Shown here: positions 8,524 through 20,187 of the stretch, in pieces
Layout: each line of letters begins with the position of its first letter
Position numbering within the stretch: position 1 is the first letter of the stretch
Source: Deltaproteobacteria bacterium
GTDB lineage: Bacteria; BMS3Abin14
NCBI GenBank assembly: GCA_013151915.1
Contig: JAADHJ010000045.1
Location: 1 to 41,898, forward strand
DNA length: 41,898 bases
Direction: 5' to 3'
Translations under genes and position numbers: made by a program
Notes under the pieces: model-generated
Seen by the model: only the letters and a program-made list of their open reading frames with translations
The model's database searches: none
Told to the model about the DNA's origin: nothing

Positions 8524-8662
8524 GGGTCGTAATAAACTGCGGTTGCTTCTGAGGAAAGCGAAAAGTGTCATTTTCACTTTCCTCACAAATCTTCGATTTG
8601 AGCGCCCCTAAATGGGAGCTTTGATGACTTCTGGCGCTTTGATGACTTCTCACGAAGCCATC
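8524..8662 (-). repeat. Multi-hairpin repeat, copy in minus orientation
   Basis: Read on the minus strand, the core from GGCGCTCAAATC to CGCTTTCC (roughly 54 nt) is essentially identical to the 31-kb tandem copies, and the far end retains TTACGACCCT. The first hairpin (8641-8662; GATGGCTT, loop CGTGAG, AAGTCATC) overlaps the end of the GT4 gene and its loop contains that gene's TGA stop. The middle part is diverged. Confidence 0.8.
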
Positions 8663-9711
8663 AATTTTTCAATGATCCGGTTTATCTGCTTGTCCCAGCT
8701 GAAATTCGACAGAGCCCGCTGCCTGGCATAGTTTCGAATGGGTTGGAAGCTCACGGGATCGGTAAATATGCGATCCAGAAGATCGGCCAGTTGGGCATGG
8801 TCCCCGGGCCGGACCAGGAAGCCGGATCTGTCCCTTTCAATGGCATCGGGAATTCCTCCGGTGTCAGTTCCGATCACGATTTTGCCCATGGCTGATGCCT
8901 CAATGAAAGTTATTCCGAAACCCTCAACCTCGAAATTCTTTTCATCAATTTCACTGGGCATACAATAGATGTCGCATGAGGCGTAAAGGTCCAGTTTGTC
9001 GTTCTCCGATACGAACCCCGGCAGCTCCACCATATCCTCAGTCCCTTCCTGCCTGATCATATCCTCAATAGTCGTCCGGTAGGGTCCTGATCCAGCGATT
9101 ACAAGACGGATGTCCGGATGTCTGCTCCTGATGCTCGCCACAGCTTTTATGACCGTTAGGTGTCCTTTCCGTCTGACCAGGCGGCTCAGCATAAGGATCG
9201 TCTTACCTTTCGATGCTATATCCGGATTTCCGTGCACTGTTGTGGGGTGATTCAGGAAGCGTTCGACAGGTATACCGGGCGGAACTATGGAAATATTATT
9301 AAATTCCCCCAAATCTTCAACGATTTTCATTATGTATCTGCTGTTTGCAAATACGTGTTGACATGCCCGGAGATTTTTCCTGAGTGTACCCTTCTTTTTG
9401 TGAAAAAGCCTGAGGGTCTCATTCCCGTGAAGGAAACTGACGCATTTCCATTTTAACGCTGGTCTTAACCACCTGAAAACCTTCACGTTGTTGATCAGAA
9501 GTGAATAAAAGACGATCTTTTCTCCGTACCTGAACCGCAGCCGCAGCAATAGCAGAAGCAACCTTATGTCGCTCGAATTTTTCGTCCTGAACGGTTTTCT
9601 CAGTCTGAATACCTCAATTCCACTTCCGTCAAAAACCTGAGTGTCGATTCTTCCGGCGACAACGACTTTAAACCCTCTGGATCTCAATGAACGTGCGATC
9701 CAGTAGGCCAT
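8650..9711 (-). CDS. Glycosyltransferase family 4 (GT4), N-terminus extends further upstream
   Basis: A GT4-type GT-B transferase, 353 residues from the first ATG. Visible: LSRLVRRKGHLTVIKAV, the catalytic-type EGFGITFIEASAMGK and GTDTGGIPDAI. In the same frame upstream of the ATG the codons read LVVHDGASPDGGGIQN (9712-9759), which is the Gly-rich N-terminal donor loop expected of the family, so the true protein must start earlier. No ATG, GTG or TTG exists in frame before a stop at about 9814-9816. Only CTG (9777) or ATT (9765) are available, or a frameshift separates an ATG (9817, reading MKITL) from the body. The last codons, MAS-stop, lie in a repeat hairpin. Likely role: an LPS core or surface-glycan sugar transfer. 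Confidence 0.8.
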   Translation of the reverse strand: MAYWIARSLRSRGFKVVVAGRIDTQVFDGSGIEVFRLRKPFRTKNSSDIRLLLLLLRLRFRYGEKIVFYSLLINNVKVFRWLRPALKWKCVSFLHGNETLRLFHKKKGTLRKNLRACQHVFANSRYIMKIVEDLGEFNNISIVPPGIPVERFLNHPTTVHGNPDIASKGKTILMLSRLVRRKGHLTVIKAVASIRSRHPDIRLVIAGSGPYRTTIEDMIRQEGTEDMVELPGFVSENDKLDLYASCDIYCMPSEIDEKNFEVEGFGITFIEASAMGKIVIGTDTGGIPDAIERDRSGFLVRPGDHAQLADLLDRIFTDPVSFQPIRNYARQRALSNFSWDKQINRIIEKLMAS

Positions 9712-10055
9712 ATTCTGGATTCCTCCACCATCCGGCGATGCACCATCGTGAACGACGAGGTGAATATACTCTTTCAGCGTTGTCAGTGTATGGGTCCTTT
9801 CACAGGGTAATTTTCATTCCAACCCGAATTTCCGTATCCTCTCGGCTATTTGGAGAAAATTCTCAAGAAGGACTTATCTTCAGATGGAGGAGACCCGCGA
9901 GGTTGCTGCGTTTATACCAATAAAACCCTGCGCTGGCAACGATTTGCCCCCGGTATGATTCAGCATCCCCTTGCCAAGAAGGACCGCACGTTGTAAAAAT
10001 GCTAAGGTTAATGAAAATGGAAAAAGTCCGCATCAAACGGAACGAGGGGTCCATT
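9712..10055. other. Gap between divergent GT4 and rfaE1
   Basis: The first 66 nt (9712-9777) are still coding-like for the GT4 N-terminus on the minus strand. The rest holds no gene I can support. It must contain the promoters of both divergent units. A plus-strand candidate is listed separately. Confidence 0.5.
9971..9999 (+). promoter_or_regulatory. Candidate promoter for the rfaE1-kds operon
   Basis: TTGCCA (9971-9976), 17 nt, TAAAAA (9994-9999), about 55 nt upstream of the rfaE1 start. It is imperfect at -10 and is supported mainly by its position before a long operon. Confidence 0.3.
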
Positions 10056-11041
10056 ATGAAAAAAATTGTCTCCAGGGACGAAGAACACCTGAACAGGCTC
10101 GAGGGAAAGAAGGTCCTGGTCGTCGGCGATCTGATGATCGATCAGTACATATGGGGCGACGTTTCGCGTATGTCCCCGGAGGCGCCTGTTCCGGTGGTCG
10201 GGGTCGATCGTGAGACCTTGCGGCTTGGGGGCGCGGCCAACGTGGCGAACAATATTATCTCTCTCGGAGGGAAGGTAGAACTTTGCGGCGTGGTGGGCGA
10301 TGACCAGATGGGCCGCTGGATTGCCCAGGACCTCAGGAAAAAGGGCATAGGTGTCAGAGGGGTCCTCCTTGGCGGGGATCGGCCCACAACGATCAAGACA
10401 CGGGTTCTTGCTCAGAATCAGCAGGTCGTTCGGGTGGACAGGGAGGTTACCACCCTTCTGTCCAGGGATGAGGAGGGGACGCTGCTCGGGGCAATACGAT
10501 CTTTCCTGGACGATTGCGGGGCTCTGGTAATCTCGGATTACGCCAAGGGGGTTGTCACGCCCACACTTGTCCGGGAGATCGTCGCCATGGCGGAGGTGGA
10601 AGGGGTTCCGGTGGCCGTGGATCCCAAGGTCAAACACTTTGCCATCTACCGTGGGGTGACCGTCCTGACACCCAACCTGCTGGAAGCCTCCGCAGGGGCG
10701 GGGATTATTATCGACAGCATGGATGCCATCATTGAAGCCGGCAGGATGATTATGGAAAAACTGGACTGCAGATCCCTCGTCATCACCCGCGGGGACCAGG
10801 GTATGACCCTGTTTACAGGTGACGGTAAATGGGTTCACATACCCGCAGTCGGCCGCGAGGTCTACGATGTTACCGGAGCGGGAGATACGGTTATCGCCAC
10901 CATCGCCCTGGGCCTGGCGTCCGGCCTGGATCTCGAGGACTGCGCCCGGCTCTCCAATGTCGCCGCAGGCGTTGTTGTGAACGAGGTCGGGACGGTACCC
11001 ATTACCCTTGACCAGATGAGGGCCCGTCTCAGGGAGCTGTA

Positions 11042-11045
<4 letters not shown>
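10056..11045 (+). CDS. rfaE1: D-glycero-beta-D-manno-heptose-7-phosphate kinase
   Basis: A 329-residue PfkB-family kinase matching the kinase half of HldE (RfaE domain 1). It phosphorylates heptose-7-phosphate at C1 in ADP-heptose synthesis for the LPS core. Visible: VGDLMIDQYIWGDVSRMSPE near 23-42, LGGAANVANN (58-66), SDYAKGVVT (160-168) and the PfkB signature DVTGAGDTVIATI with catalytic Asp277. The cytidylyltransferase half (RfaE2) is not fused and not in the window. The frame opens at 9999, but ATG 10056 has GAGGGG about 8 nt upstream and starts where HldE homologues start. Its last 4 nt overlap kdsB. Confidence 0.93.
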
Positions 11046-14304
<3,259 letters not shown>

Positions 14305-14308
<4 letters not shown>

Positions 14309-15282
14309 TTCCCATAGATCCCAAGTCCGTGCTGTCCACCGCAAGGCAGGTCCTGACCGTCGAGGAGCGGTCCATAGCGAAAATGAGGAAGAGGCTTGGA
14401 GGAGAGTTTGTCACTGCCGTTGAGATGCTCCTGGCCTGTAAAGGGAGGGTCGTTTTCGCTGGAATGGGGAAGTCGGGCCTGGTATGCCGAAAGATCGCCG
14501 CGACCTTCGCGAGTACCGGCACTCCTTCCCTTTTCATCCATCCCGCGGAAGGAGGCCATGGCGACCTGGGGATGCTCGTCAGGGGGGATGTCCTTGTTGC
14601 CGTGTCCAACAGCGGCGAAACGGAGGAGATGATCAGGCTTCTGCCGTCGGTAAAGAGGTTGGGGATTCCCATAATATGTATGACGGGCAAAGGCCCTTCC
14701 ACCCTGGCCAAAAGGGCGGATGTAGTCCTGGATATCTCGGTAGAGGAGGAGGCCTGTCCCCTGGGCCTGGCCCCGACCGCCAGCACCACGGTTACTCTGG
14801 CGTTGGGAGATTCCCTAGCCGTTTCCCTGCTGGAATTAAGAGGGTTTTCAGAGGAGGATTTCGCCATGATTCATCCGTGGGGAACGCTGGGACGCCGTTT
14901 CCTCACCGTGGCTGATATCATGCATACCGGTAATGAGATCCCGGTGGTCAACGAAGAGGTCCCCCTCCGGGAGGCCATTTTTGAAATCACCTCCAAGCAG
15001 CTCGGTTTTACAACTGTGGTGGATGTAAATCGCGCTCTCCTTGGAGTTATCACCGACGGAGATCTCAGGAGGCTGCTTGAAACAAAGGCAAACCCGCTTG
15101 GGCTTACCGCCGGACAGGTTATGACCAGAAACCCCAAGGCCATCACCATGGAAACCATGGCCGCCAAAGCCCTTCAGGTAATGGAGAGCCACTCCATTAC
15201 AAGCCTGGTCGTCACGAACCCCGAGGGGACCATGGAAGGGGTTATCCATCTGCATGACATTCTGAAAGGGGGAGTCGCCTGA
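14305..15282 (+). CDS. kdsD: D-arabinose-5-phosphate isomerase, KdsD/KpsF family
   Basis: A 325-residue enzyme converting ribulose-5-phosphate to arabinose-5-phosphate, the KdsA substrate. The N-terminal SIS domain shows FAGMGKSGLVCRKIA (52-66), EGGHGDLGM (82-90, usually EAxHGDLGM) and SNSGETEEM. HPWGTLGRR replaces the usual HPGGxLG. Two CBS domains follow from about residue 205 to the end (VADIMHTG, VTDGDLRRLL, VMTRNPKAI, LVVTNPEGTMEGVIHLHDIL) and may sense nucleotides. GTG start, overlapping the kdsA stop by 4 nt, with GAGG 8 nt upstream supplied by a repeat fragment. Confidence 0.95.
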
Positions 15283-15848
15283 TGACCCCCCTGAAGGGAA
15301 CAGATAAGTCAGGTATGGAAGCTGCCACTGGGAAAATGCTGGCTTCCGCCAGAAAAGTAAGGTTGGTGGCTTTCGATGTGGATGGGGTTTTGACGGATGG
15401 AAAAGTTTCCTATACATCCTCCGGCGATGAGATCAAATCGTTCAATGTCCGGGACGGACATGCCATAAAGCTTGCCCAGAGAGCGGGATTGACGGTTGCC
15501 TTCATCACCGGTCGTATGAGTCCCATAGTGGACATCAGGGCCGGGGAGTTGGGAGTCAAGCACGTTTTCCAGGGGGTAAAAGATAAAATCGTTGCTCTGG
15601 ATTACCTCCTTTCCACTCTTGGTCTGGAGTCCTCCCAGGTTGCCTACATGGGGGACGACCTGGTTGACCTTCCAATATTGTTGAAGGTCGGCCTTGGCTG
15701 TGCGGTTGCCGACGCCCCTTCGGAGGTCAGGGAACGTGCGGCCATTGTATTTGATTCCCCGGGAGGGTGCGGGGCGGCAAGGGATCTTATCGTTTTCATC
15801 CTCAAGGCCCAGGACCTGTGGGACAGTACCCTTAAACGTTACCTGTAG
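15282..15848 (+). CDS. kdsC: Kdo-8-phosphate phosphatase (HAD family)
   Basis: A 188-residue HAD-type phosphatase that releases Kdo from Kdo-8-phosphate. The nucleophile motif is AFDVDGVLTDG (Asp32 and Asp34). KSFNVRDGHAIKLAQRAGL, FITGR and YMGDDLVDLPIL follow the KdsC pattern and lack a cap domain, as in tetrameric KdsC. The ATG shares one base with the kdsD stop (TGATG), with GGGGGAG 8 nt upstream. The first about 25 residues precede the conserved fold and are slightly long. It completes the Kdo pathway in pathway-linked gene order. Confidence 0.94.
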   Translation: MTPLKGTDKSGMEAATGKMLASARKVRLVAFDVDGVLTDGKVSYTSSGDEIKSFNVRDGHAIKLAQRAGLTVAFITGRMSPIVDIRAGELGVKHVFQGVKDKIVALDYLLSTLGLESSQVAYMGDDLVDLPILLKVGLGCAVADAPSEVRERAAIVFDSPGGCGAARDLIVFILKAQDLWDSTLKRYL

Positions 15849-15909
15849 TTTATGCAACTTTTGCGCCATCTTCTTTTCTTTCTCCCGACATTATGATACT
15901 CTAGCGGGT

Positions 15910-16446
15910 ATGAACGTCCGTGATAGATCACTCCGTGCATCTGCTCCGGTCCTTCTGCTTCTGGGCGGTATTGTCATGACCCTTGTTTTCACGGTCCCCC
16001 CTTCAAGTCTGGCCTCGGATATCCAGTTGAAGGGATTTAAAATCGTTGAGGAGAACGGTCCCGCACCCTGGCGGATCCAGGCAGCTGAAGCCTCCGTCCG
16101 GAATAAATCCCTGGTCGCCCTCAGGGATATCAGGGCCCAGATGCTGGAAGGCGCTGTGGAAAAGGTCTGGGCTCGGGGCGACAGGGGCCTGTATAACACG
16201 GACACCAGGATCCTTGATCTCGAGGGGGATACGAGGGCCGGAACCGTTTCCGGCTTCCATTTTTCCGCCCCCACCCTCCGATGGGATGGAAACAGCTCGA
16301 TTATCACCTCCCAGGGTGGGGTAGAGTTGACGGCTTCCTGGCTTCGTGTGCGAGGTCGAACCCTCAGCTATAATATCTCTACCGGCATAATGTTCATCAC
16401 CGGGGATGTCAGGGCCAGATGGCTTCTGGACGGGAGGACTCCATGA
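15910..16446 (+). CDS. lptC: LPS export protein LptC
   Basis: A 178-residue bitopic inner-membrane protein. A membrane anchor (PVLLLLGGIVMTLVFTV, about 11-27) is followed by a periplasmic LptC/OstA-like beta-jellyroll with GFKIVEENGPAPWRIQAAEA and LEGDTRAGTVSGFHFSAPTLRW. It receives LPS from LptBFG and hands it to LptA. The frame is open from 15694, but ATG 15910 gives the expected anchor. A good -10 (TATGAT, 15892-15897) just upstream lacks a clear -35. The end overlaps lptA by 4 nt. Confidence 0.88.
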   Translation: MNVRDRSLRASAPVLLLLGGIVMTLVFTVPPSSLASDIQLKGFKIVEENGPAPWRIQAAEASVRNKSLVALRDIRAQMLEGAVEKVWARGDRGLYNTDTRILDLEGDTRAGTVSGFHFSAPTLRWDGNSSIITSQGGVELTASWLRVRGRTLSYNISTGIMFITGDVRARWLLDGRTP

Positions 16447-16910
16447 GAGGTTTGTCCGCAAGGGCTCTGGTTGCCCTGATGCTTCCGGTTTTGTTGCTGC
16501 CCATAACGGGTTTCGCGGCCGGTCAGGAGCTGAAGATCCAGTCCGATTCTCTCAAGATCGACGAGACGAAAAGCGAGGTCAGGTTTGAGGGCAACGTGTT
16601 CGTAAAGTTCCAAACCGCCGAGCTGACATGCAACTCCCTGGTCGTGGTCACCACGGATTCCTCCCGGGTCAAGAGGGGGACCGCTAAGGGAAATGTTGTT
16701 TTGACCCGGATGGGCGATAAGGCCGAAGCCCAAAAGGCGGAGTTTGACCTTACAAGCGGAAAGGTCATCCTGACAGGCTCACCGCGACTTTTAAGAGGGA
16801 GGGACCGCATTAATGCGGTCAGGATTTCCTACGATGTGAACACCGGTGTAGCCGTCTTTGACGGTCCTGTGGATGCCGTGATAATTCCGTCATCGGGGAG
16901 CAGCCAATGA
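16443..16910 (+). CDS. lptA: LPS transport periplasmic protein LptA
   Basis: A 155-residue OstA-like protein. A signal peptide (SARALVALMLPVLLLPITGFAAG, cleavage likely after GFAAG) precedes a single jellyroll domain: LKIQSDSLKIDETKSEVRFEGNV, then repeating strand units such as KGNVVLTR and GSPRLLRGRDRI. LptA oligomers form the periplasmic bridge for LPS. ATG 16443 overlaps the lptC stop (ATGA), and the end overlaps lptB by 4 nt. Confidence 0.9.
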   Translation: MRGLSARALVALMLPVLLLPITGFAAGQELKIQSDSLKIDETKSEVRFEGNVFVKFQTAELTCNSLVVVTTDSSRVKRGTAKGNVVLTRMGDKAEAQKAEFDLTSGKVILTGSPRLLRGRDRINAVRISYDVNTGVAVFDGPVDAVIIPSSGSSQ

Positions 16911-17626
16911 GGCTCGTTGCTGATTCCCTCGTTAAACGATATCGGAAACGGACGGCGGTGGACGGCGTGTCCATCACCCTCTCTCCCGGCGAGGTCGTTG
17001 GGCTGCTCGGACCCAATGGGGCCGGCAAGACCACCATGTTCTACATGATCTCGGGGATGGTGAGGCCGGATGGCGGACAGGTTCTTCTTAACGGCACCGA
17101 TATAACGAGGTGGCCTGTGCATCGCCGGGCACGGGCCGGCCTGGGGTATCTCCCCCAGGAACCATCCATATTCAGGGGGATGACTGTGCAGGATAACCTC
17201 CTGTCCGTTATGGAGGCGGTGGGCATCCCTGCCGGGTCGAGAAATGCTCTGCTGGAGGAACTGACTGAAGCAATGGGTGTTGCCCATCTTGGCAAAAACC
17301 TTGGTGGAAAACTTTCGGGGGGTGAGCGGCGGAGAGTGGAGATTGCCAGAGCTCTCGTGGCGGACCCATCCTATCTTCTGCTGGATGAACCTTTCGCCGG
17401 GATTGATCCCATTACGGTCCTGGAGCTGCAAGAGCTTATCCTGATATTGAGGAAACGGGATCTCGGAATTCTGATTACGGATCATAACGTCAGGGAATGC
17501 CTGGGAATCACCGATAGGGCCTACATCCTGGCGGAAGGCAAGATCCTGGAAGAGGGATCCCCGGAGGTGATCACGTCCAGTGAGAAGGCCCAAAAAGTTT
17601 ATTTTGGAGAGGGATTCAGCCTGTGA
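16907..17626 (+). CDS. lptB: LPS export ABC transporter ATPase LptB
   Basis: A 239-residue ABC ATPase that powers LPS extraction with LptF/LptG (27592-29831). Walker A GPNGAGKT (35-42), LPQEPSIFRGMTVQDN at the Q-loop and following region (LptB-typical), signature LSGGERRRVEIARAL (136-150), Walker B LLLDEPFAGIDP (157-168) and H-loop His193 in TDHNVRE. Start and end overlap lptA and rpoN by 4 nt each, an order (lptA-lptB-rpoN-hpf) conserved across Proteobacteria. Confidence 0.97.
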   Translation: MRLVADSLVKRYRKRTAVDGVSITLSPGEVVGLLGPNGAGKTTMFYMISGMVRPDGGQVLLNGTDITRWPVHRRARAGLGYLPQEPSIFRGMTVQDNLLSVMEAVGIPAGSRNALLEELTEAMGVAHLGKNLGGKLSGGERRRVEIARALVADPSYLLLDEPFAGIDPITVLELQELILILRKRDLGILITDHNVRECLGITDRAYILAEGKILEEGSPEVITSSEKAQKVYFGEGFSL

Positions 17627-19074
17627 ACATCAAAATACATCTCCAGATGAAACAGACCCAACAGCTGGTTATGACCCCTCAGCTGCAGCAGGCCATTAAA
17701 CTTCTTCAGCTTTCCCGGCTTGAACTCGCAGAAATGGTACGCCAGGAGATTCTCGAAAACCCTGCCCTTGATGAGACATCCCCCCCGGAAAGTCCCAATG
17801 ACATTTCCCTGGATCAGCAGGACATCTCCTCCGACGAACCGGTCAGGAAGGAACCGGAAAGGGAGGAAGAGATAAATGTCCTGTCCATCCCCGATAACCT
17901 GAAGGAGTGGGAGGCCTATCTGGATTCCGGACAGAACCTTCCTTACCATGTCCGGGAAGAACAGGAACGCCCTTCCTTCGAGAGCCTCATCAGCAGGCCC
18001 GACACCCTGCAGGAGCACCTCCTCTGGCAGCTTCGAATGTCGAAGCTCAACCGGAAAGAATTCGATGTCGGGTCCTTGATTATCGGGAATCTTGACGAGA
18101 ACGGTTACCTCAGGACAGACCTCGAGGAGGTTCTCCTCCCCCTCGGAGACGATGTGCTTTTAATCGGGGAGAAGATACTAGGCTTCGTACAGCAGCTGGA
18201 TCCTCCAGGCGTGGGAGCCAGGGACTTGAAGGAATGTCTTCTCCTACAGGTTCGTCAGCTGGGAATCGAGGGCAGCCTGACGGAGCGTTTGATAGCCGAA
18301 CATCTGGAGGATCTGGGCAAGGGTGACCTTGCCGGTATCGCCAGGGAACTTGATGTTCCCATGGAGGACATCCTGTCCGCACAGAGGATTCTGCATGGAT
18401 TGGAACCCAAGCCGGGAAGGCCTTTCGGGGGTAGCGCCCCTGTCTATGTAACGCCGGATGTGCATCTTTTCAAAATGGATGATGAATGGATCATCATGCT
18501 TAATGATGACGGAATGCCGAAACTCAGGATCAACAGCTACTACCGGGAACTTCTTAACCGCGGTTCCAAACTTCCGGAGGAGGACCGGGCATTTCTTCTG
18601 GAGAAGATCAGATCGGCGGCATGGTTGATAAAAAGCATCGATCAGCGTCAGCGGACCATCTACCGGGTAGTAAAAAGTATCCTGGGGAAACAGATGGAGT
18701 TTTTCGAGCGTGGGGTAAAATATTTAAGACCCATGGTTTTAAGAGATGTGGCGGATGACATCGGGGTACACGAGTCCACGGTCAGCCGTGTCACCACACA
18801 GAAATATCTTCATTGTCCTGAAGGTTTGTTGGAACTCAAATATTTCTTCAACCCGGGGATACAGACTGTCTCCGGGGAGTTTCTGGCGTCGGAAAGCGTG
18901 AGGGCCAAGATAAAGGATATTATCAAGGCAGAGAACCAGGATAAGCCTCTGAGCGATCAGGCCATTTCCGATATGCTGAAACTGGAGGGCATCGATATCG
19001 CCAGGAGAACCGTCGCCAAATACAGGGAGAACATGGGAATACTACCCTCCTCACGGAGGAAAGGGTCCTTCTGA
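17623..19074 (+). CDS. rpoN: RNA polymerase sigma-54 factor
   Basis: A 483-residue full-length RpoN. The Gln/Leu-rich region I (LQMKQTQQLVMTPQLQQAIK and LLQLSRLELAEMVRQEI) interacts with enhancer-binding ATPases. An acidic region II follows (about 50-90). The core-binding domain contains LDPPGVGARDLKECLLLQ. The DNA-binding HTH has HESTVSRVTTQKYL, and the RpoN box is ARRTVAKYRE (460-469), which reads the -24 promoter element. GTG start overlapping the lptB stop by 4 nt. No enhancer-binding protein is encoded in this window. Confidence 0.97.
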   Translation: MNIKIHLQMKQTQQLVMTPQLQQAIKLLQLSRLELAEMVRQEILENPALDETSPPESPNDISLDQQDISSDEPVRKEPEREEEINVLSIPDNLKEWEAYLDSGQNLPYHVREEQERPSFESLISRPDTLQEHLLWQLRMSKLNRKEFDVGSLIIGNLDENGYLRTDLEEVLLPLGDDVLLIGEKILGFVQQLDPPGVGARDLKECLLLQVRQLGIEGSLTERLIAEHLEDLGKGDLAGIARELDVPMEDILSAQRILHGLEPKPGRPFGGSAPVYVTPDVHLFKMDDEWIIMLNDDGMPKLRINSYYRELLNRGSKLPEEDRAFLLEKIRSAAWLIKSIDQRQRTIYRVVKSILGKQMEFFERGVKYLRPMVLRDVADDIGVHESTVSRVTTQKYLHCPEGLLELKYFFNPGIQTVSGEFLASESVRAKIKDIIKAENQDKPLSDQAISDMLKLEGIDIARRTVAKYRENMGILPSSRRKGSF

Positions 19075-19154
19075 CACGGTAAAATCCCAGCGGGGTTGAC
19101 TTTGGCCCGCAATCATGTTTACGTCCACTCTACTTTTCTTTAGGAGGGCATTGA

Positions 19155-19700
19155 ATGCAGATCGAAGTATCGTTTAGAAGGATGGAACAAAGTGATGCCC
19201 TGCGCAGCTACGTCGAGGAGAAATTGTCAAAAGTTCTTAAACCTCTGATCGAGCCGGTCAGTGCGCAGGTCGTCTTTCAGGTGGAGAAATACAGGCATAT
19301 TACCAAGGTCACTGTGGCTGCCAACGGTATCATCATCAAGGGCAAGGAGGAGACGAATGACATGTACTCCTCCATCGACCTGGTCCTGGACAAATTGGAC
19401 AGGCAGGTCAAGAAGTACAGGGAAAAGATTCAGAGACATGGTGATCGTGACGCTGTCAGGGTTTTCAAGGCCAGCCACAGAATTATACATGACGCTGACG
19501 ACCTGGGAAAAACGCCTGAGATTATCCAACAGAAGGAAATAATCCTGAGGCCCATTACGGTCGATGAAGCTGTAATGCAGATGGAATTGATGAATAAACC
19601 TTTCCTGCTGTTCAACAATTCAAACTCCAATGAACTCAATGTAATTTATGTACGGGATGATGGGCATTACGGCCTCATCGAACCCCGTATGCAGGATTAG
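19155..19700 (+). CDS. hpf: Ribosome hibernation promoting factor, long form
   Basis: A 181-residue protein. The N-terminal HPF/YfiA domain (about 1-100; VSFRRMEQSDALRSYVEEKLSKV) binds the 30S decoding centre. The C-terminal dimerisation domain (about 125-181; ILRPITVDEAVMQMELM to HYGLIEPRM) makes this the long type that forms 100S ribosome dimers alone. Strong ribosome site AGGAGGG 8 nt upstream. It follows rpoN by 80 nt with TTGACT at 19096 as a possible -35 without a convincing -10. The rpoN-hpf-ptsN order is conserved. Confidence 0.95.
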   Translation: MQIEVSFRRMEQSDALRSYVEEKLSKVLKPLIEPVSAQVVFQVEKYRHITKVTVAANGIIIKGKEETNDMYSSIDLVLDKLDRQVKKYREKIQRHGDRDAVRVFKASHRIIHDADDLGKTPEIIQQKEIILRPITVDEAVMQMELMNKPFLLFNNSNSNELNVIYVRDDGHYGLIEPRMQD

Positions 19701-19713
19701 GTAAGAGGTTGTC

Positions 19714-20175
19714 ATGGAGATTGTTGATTTTCTTTCGCCGGAGGATATTATCCCGGAGCTTAACGCCTCCTCCATGGAGGGGGCGTTAAGAGAGTTTGCG
19801 GGACATCTGAAATCACGAGAAATTATCAAAGACACCGATGGACTGGTGGAAGTCCTTCTGGACAGGGAAAAACTGGGAAGCACCGGGATTGGAAACGGTG
19901 TCGCTATTCCCCACGGCAGGCTTCCGGACATTAATGGAATCGTGGTTGTTTTCGGACGTTCCACCAAGGGGATTGAGTTCAATGCCCACGATCAGGAGCC
20001 GGTTCATCTGCTTTTTCTCCTTGTTGCACCGGAGGACTCCGGTGGTGATCATCTTAAGACCCTCGCGCGGATTTCACGGATCATCAAAAGCCCCGATTGC
20101 CGCCGGGCACTTATGGAATCCACGGACGATGAATCGCTCTATCGGGTGATTTCCGAGGAGGACAAGCGGCACTAA
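19714..20175 (+). CDS. ptsN: PTS EIIA, nitrogen-regulatory/fructose type
   Basis: A 153-residue EIIA of the PtsN/fructose family. The phosphorylated His is His67 in NGVAIPHGR. The domain is complete, with LLFLLVAPEDSGGDHLKTLARIS as a further signature. In nitrogen-PTS systems it is a regulator rather than a sugar carrier, phosphorylated via EI-Ntr and NPr. Here the only HPr-like donor is ptsH at 24342 and no enzyme I is nearby. It lies 13 nt after hpf and 12 nt before hprK. Confidence 0.92.
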   Translation: MEIVDFLSPEDIIPELNASSMEGALREFAGHLKSREIIKDTDGLVEVLLDREKLGSTGIGNGVAIPHGRLPDINGIVVVFGRSTKGIEFNAHDQEPVHLLFLLVAPEDSGGDHLKTLARISRIIKSPDCRRALMESTDDESLYRVISEEDKRH

Positions 20176-20187
20176 TTCCAGGGCCGT

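Noticed and set aside
9934-9950. Sigma-54-like promoter (TGGCAAC..TTTGC) upstream of rfaE1
   Set aside because: The GG and GC elements are separated by 9 nt instead of the required 10, and no enhancer site is visible.
19096-19124. Promoter before hpf starting with TTGACT
   Set aside because: No acceptable -10 hexamer lies at 16-18 nt. Only the -35 half is convincing.
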